DNA of 64,000 nucleotides. It comes from Ananas comosus. Lineage: Eukaryota > Streptophyta > Magnoliopsida > Poales > Bromeliaceae. The translations under genes were made by a program, and so were the position numbers. Positions 47,817 through 56,970 of this stretch are shown piece by piece. The stretch spans positions 13,749,044 to 13,813,043 of the forward strand of contig NC_033627.1 of the NCBI RefSeq assembly GCF_001540865.1, written 5' to 3'. A model generated the notes under the pieces. That model ran no database searches. It worked only from the letters and a program-made list of their open reading frames with translations, and was not told the DNA's origin. The first letter of the stretch is position 1. Every line of letters starts with the position of its first letter.

Positions 47817-50800
47817 TCACCCCCCTGCACGCCCTCCACCCCCCTGCACGCCCTCCACCCCCATGACCATGATGAACTTGGTAAAAACACATTGAGTAAA
47901 CAGATGGTCCACCAACTCATCATGGGCACTGCATAGTACACAAAGTGTGTCGCCAGTCCACCCTCTCTTTACAAGGTTATCAGCTGTGAGATGCCTTTTC
48001 TTTAGGACAAGCCAGCAAAATACTTTGACCTTTAGAGGTATTCGGAGTCTCCAAATCTTGATAGCCCGTCCGTCCCTTGTTCCCCTGTCGCTCAACATGC
48101 CGTAGGCCGATTTGACCGAAAAATCACCTTTGGCACTCCATCTCCACCATAACCTATCCGGTCTCTGCACAACTTTATACATACCAATCTTATTCTTGAG
48201 AGCCAACAGGTTGGCTGCCAACCCTGTTGTAGAAGCGAACTCATCGCCCAGAATTCTATCCCATCTCCAGTCCTCACTATCGAAGCAATCCCTAACCAAG
48301 AGAGGTTTACGATTCGTCATCGTGTATATCTCCGAAAAAGACGTCTTCAGAGCTGATTCCCCGCACCATCGATTAGACCAAAAGTCTATAGAGCTCCCAT
48401 TGCCCAACTTATAGGATACTCCCCAATTGAAGATAGCATTGGTGGTTAGGACTCCCTTCCACCAATTCGAGAAGGGTCTAAAACATTTCCCTTCTCGAAG
48501 AGGACGTCTTCTTTGGTAATATAAAGCTCGGATAATCTTGACCCACTGCAGGTGTGGAACTGTGTGAAATCTCCACCACCATTTGGCCAGGAGAGCCCGA
48601 TTCATGATATCGACATCCAGAATACCAAGCCCGCCTTCGATTTTGCTCAAACAGACATTCTTCCATGCTACTAAACATCCCTTGCCAGCGGCACTTCTAT
48701 TACCCTTCCAGAAAAAGTCTCTACGTAAGGCTTCAATACTCTTGATTACCCATTTGGGCATCTTGAACACCGAAAGAAAGTACAGCGGTAGATTGGTAAG
48801 AACGGCGTTGACCAAGATGAGTCTGCCCCCTCGTGATAGAAGCTTGGCTTGCCATCCATCAATTCTATTCCGCAATTTCTGAATGATCCCTCTCCATACC
48901 TCCTTAGTTGGGGGTCTAGGGGAAAGAGAGAAGCCTAGGTAAGTGGTAGGGAGAGTACCCATTTTACAGTCGAGCAACTGCGCGAGCCTTTCCGCTTTGC
49001 CCTCAACCTGTCCAAGGTAGTAGAGTTCTGACTTCTCGCTATTAATTTTCATCCCCGAAGCCCACTCAAAAAGACACCACATCAAGCTGAGATTTTGCAT
49101 ATTTTTTTTTCTAGCCTCCAAGAAGAAGAAGGTACCGTCTGCGAATTGTGTGAGGGTAATTTTGCTTTCGTCAGACGGCCCAATACCCATGAAGAGGTTA
49201 TTAGAAGTGGCCTCATTGGTCATTCTGGCCAAGCACTCCGCCACCATGAGGAATAGGAGTGGTGATAATGGATCTCCTTGGCGAACTCCTCTTTTCGTCT
49301 TAATCCACTTGGTCGCCTCACCATTAACCAATATGGCTACTTTCGCGTTGCACACACATTGCTCGATCTATCCGCACCATTTTAAATCAAATCCCCACCA
49401 CTGGAGGACACTGAAAAGAAAGGGCCAGTGTATTCTATCGTAAGCTTTTTCGAAGTCCACCTTTATGCCGACCCTCTCGATTTTCTTCTTACTACCCCAC
49501 CCCAGAATTTCCGAAACAGTGACGAAAGCGTCAGTGATGCTCCTCCCTTTCACAAAAGCTGATTGAGTCGGGGAAATTAGGTCACTCAAAACCTCTGCGA
49601 GTCTATTGGCTAAGACCTTCGACAGTATTTTCTGGATGCCGTTGAGGAGGCTAATTGGTCGAAAGTCGTTCGCTTTCTCGGCCCCTTCCTTCTTGGGGAT
49701 TAGGCAGATAAAGGTGTAGTCGATTGGTGACGTAGACATCGTACCCTCATAAAATTCCTAGAACAGGTTGAGTAAATCACACTTAATGGTATCCCAAAAG
49801 GTTTGGTAAAACCTTAGTGGGAACCCATCCGGGCCCGGAGCTTTATCACTTCCCAGTTGGAAAACCGCTTTCTTTATTTCAGTAATGTTGAAGTGCTCCG
49901 TAAGCCTCCTGAGCATAGGAGCCGTAACCCGCTTTGTGGAAAAAAGCCTACTCCAATCCCCGAAATCAGCTGACCTCATCATGTCTGTCGAGTAAAGCTC
50001 TTTAAATTTATGATAAAAGTAATCCTTTTTGTCCTTCTCTGTTTGGTAAACGAGTCCGTTATCGACAACCACCCCGATCCTGTTAGCTCTTCTTCTTCCA
50101 TTAGCTATACTATGGAAGTATTTAGTGTTGGCCTCGCCCTCCCGTAACCAATGCTGATTAGCCCGGGATCTCCACAGGGAAGCTTCATCGTTAATAACAC
50201 GTCTTAATTTCTCTTTTAACTTGTCTCTTTTCGCGATCAGTTCTGTTGATAAAACACACTGTTCCTCAGCAAGGTCTATCTGTTGTATCTCATCCATTAG
50301 GGAATTTTTAAGCCCTCTAATACTGTAGAACTCGTTATTGCACCATTCCTTAATTCTATGTCGACAATGTCTCAACTTTGCAGTGAAAGTAAGCACAGCT
50401 GAGTTTTTTGAGGCTCCCTCCTTCCACCAATCAGGTAGCTTGGTTATAAATCCCTCATGGTTGAGCCAAGCTTCCTCGAACCGAAAAAGTTTATTCTTCC
50501 CTTTGTTCATCCTCTCGACGGTTAAAAGAATGGGGCAGTGGTCCGACGTGATGCGGGGGAGAGCTTCCACCTTGGTCAACGGAAATTCTAGGTCCCACTC
50601 CGTCGACACTAGGAATCGATCGAGTTTCGCGAGGGTTGGGTTATCTTGCATGTTGGACCAAGTGAAAGATTGATTAATCATAGGTTGGTCGATCAACGCT
50701 AGCTTCCTGATAAGGTCATTGAATAACGCCATAGCTTTAACACTCCAGGTCTTCCCCCTACTTTCCTCCAGTTTCCTAACGCTGTTGAAGTCCCCGCAAA

Positions 50801-51239
50801 TGATCCATTTCCCTACACACTGCGATTTAAGCTGTGCCAACTCAGCAAAAAACTCCTCTTTCCCGTCCCAAGATGCTGGCCCGTACACATTAGTTAAATA
50901 AAAGCATTTCCCCGACTTAACGTGAGACAGAAGAGTAGTAATCGAAAACTTTCGCACTAAGACATCTCGACAAACAAAGAAGCGCGAGCTCCAGCACGTG
51001 ATGACGCCGCCGGAGGCGCCCTCCGCTTCAAGATAGATGCACTTGTTTAGGAACGAGCCACCTATACTACGCAAAAAGGAGCCCGACACAAGACTCACTT
51101 TAGACTCCTGAAGACACACAACGACATTACAAAGCTTAGACACTACCGCCCTAATGGCGTTACGCTTAGAGAGGCTGTTAAGGCCCCTTACATTCCAACA
51201 ACAGACACTGAACATAAAAATAGGTACAGACACCCCCAC
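47817..51239 (-). CDS. LINE ORF2: AP-type endonuclease and reverse transcriptase (broken)
   Basis: One reading frame on the minus strand with two in-frame stops. The endonuclease (51239 to about 50500) shows CCWNVRGLN, CLQESKV, TNVYGP, CGDFNSV and TSDHCPI, the EEP-fold catalytic residues. A linker follows with GSDKAPGPDGFP. The RT shows CLIPKKEGAEKANDFRPISL, KVDFEKAYDRIHW and RGVRQGDPLSPLLFL, then TQFADGTFFF where YADD/FADD is expected. It ends with zf-RVT (CVLCSAHDELVDHLFTQC). TAG stops lie just below 49758 (LNLF stop EFYEG) and at about 49365-49367 (KWCG stop IEQC). The end is shifted by a roughly 19-bp tandem duplication at 47820-47860; the alternative frame 47681-47941 carries the usual WTIWKIRNDLIF tail. 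It cannot produce an active polymerase as written. Confidence 0.9.
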
Positions 51240-51826
51240 AACTAAACCCCAAAAAGGTGCGAACTAAACCCTACACACACCCCGCCTAAACACGCTGATC
51301 TAAGAACAAGGCGAAATCCTTCGCCTCGGCTTCACCCAGGCTCACACTGCACCTACGGCTCTTCCGAATGATTTTCTTGACGAAGAAGTCACCCCCACTC
51401 CCTTCACCACCCTCGCGTTGGTTGGCCTTCCTTGACATAGCCCGGTACAGAACTGAAGTCTTTCCAGCTTGCGCAAGACGTTTGCTGACTCGAGGTACAA
51501 CAAGATCCGTCGGCGCATCGCCGATGAGCAGGGGCGCGATCCTATTGTAGCTCTCCTCCGAACCCTCAATCCGTCCCTTGTGACCTTCGCCCACCTCCCT
51601 GCCATTCTCAGTAAAAGAGAAGAACCCCTCTTGCTCGCTGACAGTCTCTACAGGTGAAAGGTCCACGTCATTTCGACCTTCCCCAAAACCAAGCGATAGG
51701 CCTTCACCACTCAGCTCCCCATATCCACTATATTGCAGCTCAGACCTCCCCCACGGCCCAACGAATGGCCCAAAGAGTGACACATGGTGGAGAACCCCAC
51801 TTGGCGTCCCCCCCACACGCCAACAA

Positions 51827-54295
51827 CTAGCCACATGGGCCAAATGCAAGTGTCCATTCTTGGGTCCACCCGTGATTATCCACTTGCAGCCCATTCACTA
51901 AAGCTATTGACTCCTCCCTAGCATGCATCTTCACGTGGCCGAAACCACCCATCATTAAAGGCCTAGTAGACCTCTCAGCCATCATCAATGCAACTCCTAA
52001 GGAATGGTTAAGTCCTGGCAAGACTTTGGGTTCCAAACCCACTTTGAAATTACCCACTTCCCTAGGCATCCATCTCGTAGTAAAGGAGGTGGAGGAGCTT
52101 CTAGACAGAGAATGGGAAGGTGACTTCCCCAAGGCTTCCTCCCTACGCAATACCAGATTAGAGCAATTCTTTTTCAGGTTCGCCGTTGCCTGCACGAGCT
52201 TCAGTCTCGGTAGCTTCGCCGCCCTTTGGGATGTCTCGGGACTCCCACCACCGCTCACCACCCTTTGATTGTCGCCACCGGAGATCGTTACGTGCCATCG
52301 ACGTCCGCCGCGCACCTTCGTCCCAGCCACCTCTCGGTCATCTCCGCCCTTCGTCTCCTTCCGTCCCCAGGTCGGGCGATTACCGTCACCCAGCTTCATA
52401 GTTCCGCCCCTGACCCGCTCTATCCGACGACTCGCCCAACCAGCTGGTGGTGATCGAGCCCCCAGCGTCCGCCGCTCACCTTCTCCCCACTGCCCGGATC
52501 TGCCCCTCAGTCTCTGAGTCCGGCGGCTCACCGGATCGGGTGGGGATGGACGAGCCTCTCGCGATGCAACCACTTCCTCCACCTCGCTCTCTCCCGCTTC
52601 CATCTCATCTTCCGCGTCCTCCTGTTCCTCCTCACCGCCGTGGTGATGGGCGTTGTCAGCGTAATCTTCATCAATCTCCCCTCCCGCTGGTCCGTGCTGT
52701 GGCGGCTGTGGCGGCTGTGGTAGTTCTCCACCCAACTCTCAAGGTAGGTCATGACGGCGAAGCGTTCCTCGCCCAACACAATGGACAAGTTTTGAGGAAC
52801 CTCGAGCAGCGAATCGAGAGCAACCNTCCTTCCGTCCCCAGGTCGGGCGATTACCGTCACCCAGCTTCATAGTTCCGCCCCTGACCCGCTCTATCCGACG
52901 ACTCGCCCAACCAGCTGGTGGTGATCGAGCCCCCAGCGTCCGCCGCTCACCTTCTCCCCACTGCCCGGATCTGCCCCTCAGTCGTCGATCCTCTCCCAAC
53001 TCTCAAGGTAGGTCATGACGGCGAAGCGTTCCTCGCCCAACACAATGGACAAGTTTTGAGGAACCTCGAGCAGCGAATCGAGAGCAACCTGACAACGAAA
53101 CGCCTGCAAATCCGTAGTGGCTCTGGAGACTGCGTCCGCCTTCACGAACCGGCCGAACCCCCCTACGATCGCCGCCACCCTTGGGATGGTCCAGCATTCA
53201 AAGGGGAGATTAATCAGTCGAATCCATGCTCGATACCTCGCCCGATGCGGCTGGGCATTCCAGTGCTCCCCCACGGGTAGCATCGCAGCCAGAAGTCGCC
53301 TAAAGATAGCACTTCTCTCTTAAGAAGATCAGCAGCAGAGACCCACTCCGGCAAGAAGATGGCAAAGTCCCTCTCCCTGTACCGAGCAACTGCAAAGTCA
53401 TCAGTGTACCCCCCAAACCTTCGCGCCATCGCATTTTTGATAGTGGACACAGGATCCAGGCCGAGATTTGCAGGGCGCAAGACATCTGCGAGTATCACGT
53501 TGCGGCGTAACTCCTGCCGGCGGAGGTACTCCTCTGTGTAAGGGACGAAAACCTTCGTCGCCGGGATCCGACCCGGGCCTCCCCGACGCTGGTAAGGCCG
53601 ATACATGCCGTCGATCACCTTGTAGTCCTTCTTACGTAAGCACTAGAATGCACGATGACCAGATCTTCGACAGTTCCGGCACCTAACTGGATCCCGGCAA
53701 TCAGCTACTAGATGATCCGTAGCCAAGCACCGAAAACACGCCCTGGCGAGTCGCTTTGACGAATGCCCCTGGGGAACACAAAGTTTCTTGGGTGGTTTGA
53801 CAGGGTGTGGATGGGCTGGCCTCCCCCTCCGCAGCAGCACCTCTTTAAAGGTCGCTCGAGTGCCGCAGGTGGAGTTACTATCCCCACCTTCCAACCTGCG
53901 TCGCCCTTCCCCCTGTCCTGAGTCGGGAAGCAGCCCGTCTTTCCGTCTCGGCGATCGACATTAACTCCCTTCCTTTGCTCGATGTCAGTTCTCTTGCCGA
54001 AAGCATGCAAAGTCCCTTTGTCTTCACCCTGGCTTCTCAAATCCTTCGAAGCAGCTTCGATCTCCTCGTCCGCCGCGTCTGCTCGAGATGAAGGCTTGCC
54101 TCTTAGAAGTCCATTAACTCTCTCAAGTAATAAATCTTGTCCATCTCCCCGGGTAGGTAGAGTGCTTTTCTTTCCATCAATGTCCCCACCCACCTTCGCT
54201 AGAGCCTCCCCAACCTCATGGTCCTCATCTGCCCACACCAACTGCTTCTTGATCTTCTTCCCCTTCGAATTCGCCTTGCTTCGTTCTCTCTCCAT
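51827..54295 (-). CDS. LINE ORF1: DUF4283-like/zinc-knuckle nucleic-acid-binding protein (broken, with assembly scar)
   Basis: Starts ATG at 54293-54295 with a Lys/Arg-rich N-terminus. In a second frame it has CFRCLATDHLVADC and CRNCRRSGH zinc-knuckle cysteines near 53650-53790. A stretch with YRERDFAIFLPEW and FWLRCYPWG (53214-53618), then RLINLPFECWTIPRVAAIVG and VKADAVSRATTDLQ (53000-53280), matches DUF4283-type ORF1 proteins of plant LINEs. An acidic and basic low-complexity tail runs to 51827. Several frameshifts are visible. The stretch 52356-53089 contains an interleaved duplication around an N, so the distance between domains is not reliable. ORF1 normally coats the element RNA. Confidence 0.7.
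52356..53089. repeat. Interleaved duplication around a single N (52826)
   Basis: Block A, 52356-52512 (tccttccgtccccaggtcgg onward), recurs exactly at 52827-52983. Block B, 52731-52825 (cccaactctcaaggtaggtc onward), recurs exactly at 52995-53089. The order is A, 218-bp spacer, B, N, A', 11 bp, B'. Identical copies meeting at an N indicate two overlapping contig ends that were joined without merging. Confidence 0.9.
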
Positions 54296-54299
54296 TACC

Positions 54300-54316
54300 A
54301 CACCGCTTAATTTGTT
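54300..54316. repeat. LINE target-site duplication, right copy
   Basis: Exact copy of 47413-47429 at the 5' side of the minus-strand LINE. Confidence 0.95.
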
Positions 54317-54949
54317 ATTTCTCGATATGAAATGTTTCTAAGTATTCATGGAGTATATGATATCGAAACATGATATTTTCTTTTAAAAAAATTATAGAGA
54401 GAAATAGTGATCGTACATGTACGTAGTATAAGAACAGAAAATTCTTAATTCAAATAAAAAAGAAAATCTGAGTTTAAATTTTGTCAAACTCTTACAAGTT
54501 TGTAAGGGTGAAGCTGTTATTTCACACTTTACAACAATATCTTGTTCTATTTTATCCAGCTTATTAAACTTAGCTGTATCCAGCATTATTAATATTTACT
54601 TAACTCAAAAGTACATAGTATGAGGTGTTACAATCTTTTGTTTTTTAAATAATCTTTGGAATCTGAGATCATAATTAAGAAGACGTGTGACCTGATATTA
54701 TAGATTATAGATTGAGAATTATGTTTAGGCATATATAAGCAATTATTTTCCTCCTCAGATTAATTAATGCTCATCGAACAACGTGCGTCCCAACCAAACC
54801 CATAATTAAAAATAAAAGCTGAGTCCATAACCTCACATGTAAACATTTGTGGAGAACATATCTGGGCTGATCAAAACTGAAGCACTTTTATAAATGCCCT
54901 ACCTGAAATATTTTCTTTTATTTTTTTTTAATTTCATCAAACTAAAAAC
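54317..54949. other. Intergenic region between the LINE and the miniature LTR array
   Basis: AT-rich. No gene or RNA is recognised. Confidence 0.5.
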
Positions 54950-55980
54950 TGTTAAATATAAAAATGTTTAAACACCGTTCTCTAACAGCTTAAGCTTTTA
55001 GAGTACAACGGTTGTTTCACATGGTATCAGAGCAGGAGGTCCTGAGTTCGAGTCATGCCAGGCTCCTAGCATATTAATTTCCTCCCATTTAATTCAAGCC
55101 CACGTCATGGGCCGATTAAAAAGTCTGGAGTCCAGATACGTGAGGGGGAGTGTTAAATATAAAAATATTTAAACACCGTTCTCTAACAGCTTAAGCTTTT
55201 AGAGTACAACGGTTGTTTCACATGGTATCAGAGTAGGAGGTCCTGAGTTCGAGTCACGCCAGGCTCCTAGCATATTAATTTTCTCCCATTTAATTCAAGC
55301 CCACGTCATGGGCCGACTAAAAAAGTCTTAAGCCCAGACGTGAGGGGGAGTGTTAAATATAAAAATATTATGCTTAAGCTTTTAGAGTACAACGGTTGTT
55401 TCATATGGTATCAGAGCCGAATACTAGCCAGACAAAGTGCTACACCAACGGATTTGGTGGGAGCCACCTCTTGAACCTGCAGGAGCCACCTCTAGAATCT
55501 GACATCGGCTGGTAATGGTCCTGGTCTGTCTGTCTATGATCTGGTTTGGACTCTATGATCTGGTTTGGACCCGACGAGGACGTCAGGGTTTAAACAGGGG
55601 GAGTTTGTAACGCACCAATAGTCCCACATCATATGGGATACTAATTTCAATCAGTTTATATGAGACCTACACGCTAATAGTAATAACTTGGCTTAAGCAT
55701 TTTGGGCCAGTGGTTTGGGCTCAACGAGTTATTGTTGCTAGCGGGTAGGGTCGTTAAAATTGTTAAGCTTTTAGAGTACAACGGTTGTTTCACATGGTAT
55801 CAGAGCAGGAGGTCCTGAGTTCGAGTCACGCCAGGCTCCTAGTATATTAATTTCCTCCTATTTAATTCAAGCCCACGTCATGGGCCGACTAAAAAGTCTC
55901 GAGCGGGGAGTGTTAAATACAAAAATGTTTAAACACCATTCTCTAACAGCTTAAGCTTTTAGAGTACAACGGTTGTTTCA
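54950..55980 (+). mobile_element. Tandem array of miniature LTR retrotransposons (TRIM/SMART-like)
   Basis: Complete 70-bp LTRs (tgttaaatat ... ggttgtttca) lie at 54950-55019, 55151-55220 and 55911-55980. Shortened ones lie at 55351-55403 and 55761-55792. Four of them are followed two bases later by tggtatcagag, the initiator-Met tRNA primer-binding site. Before each full LTR stands a purine tract (gtgagggggag or gagcggggag). The internal parts are only about 120-130 bp, non-coding, and contain a tRNA-T-arm-like gagttcgagtc. The unit between LTR3 and LTR4 carries other sequence (tgtaacgcaccaatagtccc), suggesting a second miniature family recombined in. taaaaac directly precedes the first and follows the last LTR as a candidate target duplication. 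Mobilisation would depend entirely on proteins of other elements. Confidence 0.9.
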
Positions 55981-56970
55981 TAAAAACTTCTTCTAAAAGG
56001 TCTATATGTAATTTTTGTTTAATTTATAAACCTAAGAGTATAATTAGCAAAGTATGAAGGGACTTGTTTGCAATTTTTGTTTTTTTTTTTTCCAATCCCT
56101 GATCACTTGTTTTTTGTCCAGCCTTAAAGAAAATTTTTAACCATAGGTGTTGTCCCCACCACAGTCCTTGTAAACCTATAAAATAAGATTGATACTATGG
56201 GTACTCAATAATGTACCCCAAAATAGAATAAAAAGAGATTCCACACTAAATGGTCCAAAATAGAATAAATGGTTTAAATTTTCTAAAATTTTATCAATAA
56301 AAAGTAAGGTTTAACTTTTTTTTTTTTTTTTGACAAAATGGTCCAAACTTATCAAGAGAACTTCATTGAAAATGATAGTAAATCATCTGCAACATAACCC
56401 TCTCCAAAAAATGGTTTATTTTTACAAAACTATATCATTCAGACAATTTATTGTTACTTTTCTAGGATTGTGCTAATAATTAAAGTATATATAAATCCAA
56501 AGTGTTTTATTTTTTCATTTTTACTAATTATACTAAAATTACACTTGTACTGATATTTTGAAATGTCAAACATTTTACCCTGCTGTGAGGTGCATATGAG
56601 AGTACTCATAGCACTACTTTTGTATTAAAATGAGAGGAAAAAAAAAAAGGAAAAAAGAGAAACACACATCCCACCTTCCTCAGTTACTTTCAAGTCTCCT
56701 CTAATTTCTTCCAATTCTTAAATGAATAAAAAAATAACCCCAACAATATCCCCGTTTCTTCCCCCTTCTTGCTTCTTCTTCTTCTTCTTCATCTTCTTCC
56801 CCTTCTTCTTCCTCTTCGTTTCTCAACAAATTTTGCATAACTTGACAAATTCTCCTCTATGTTATCTCCGTATATCCTCCTCCTCCCACACAGACACTGC
56901 TTAACAGTTTGATTAATTCCTTCTAACTCTTCTTCTGCTTAGATCGAGCTCCTTGATCGGCCAAGCCAAT
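55981..56970 (+). other. Upstream region of the NBS-LRR gene
   Basis: AT-rich DNA, then a pyrimidine-rich leader (ttc repeats at 56760-56820) typical of a 5' UTR. A 60-codon ORF at 56722-56904 lies inside this leader and is low-complexity. An in-frame ATG at 56953 precedes the chosen start. Confidence 0.4.

Larger units (their letters stand above)
47430..54299 (-). mobile_element. Full-size, inactivated L1-type LINE (about 6.9 kb)
   Basis: Minus-strand non-LTR retrotransposon with a short poly-A tail (poly-T at 47427-47435), 3' UTR, ORF2 (endonuclease plus reverse transcriptase) and ORF1 (DUF4283-like plus zinc knuckle), bracketed by a 17-bp target-site duplication. ORF1 begins only four bases inside the duplication, so the element has practically no 5' UTR. 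Both ORFs carry stops or frameshifts, and the RT active site reads FADG. A 26-29 base A run on the plus strand (47545-47573) lies in the 3' region. There is no RNase H domain, unlike the LINE at 16879-19654. Confidence 0.95.

Noticed and set aside
51286..51894. 202-codon minus-strand ORF between LINE ORF1 and ORF2
   Set aside because: It lies inside the LINE, overlaps the ORF1/ORF2 junction and shows no independent domain. Treated as the degraded ORF1 tail and spacer.
52026..52872. Plus-strand Pro/Ser/Arg-rich ORFs over LINE ORF1
   Set aside because: They are antisense shadows of the acidic and basic ORF1 low-complexity tail, and they are duplicated by the assembly scar.
55039..55052. Possible tRNA gene near ctgagttcgagtc
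   Set aside because: Only a T-arm-like B box is present. No acceptor stem or anticodon arm can be folded, and the motif repeats with the miniature LTR units.
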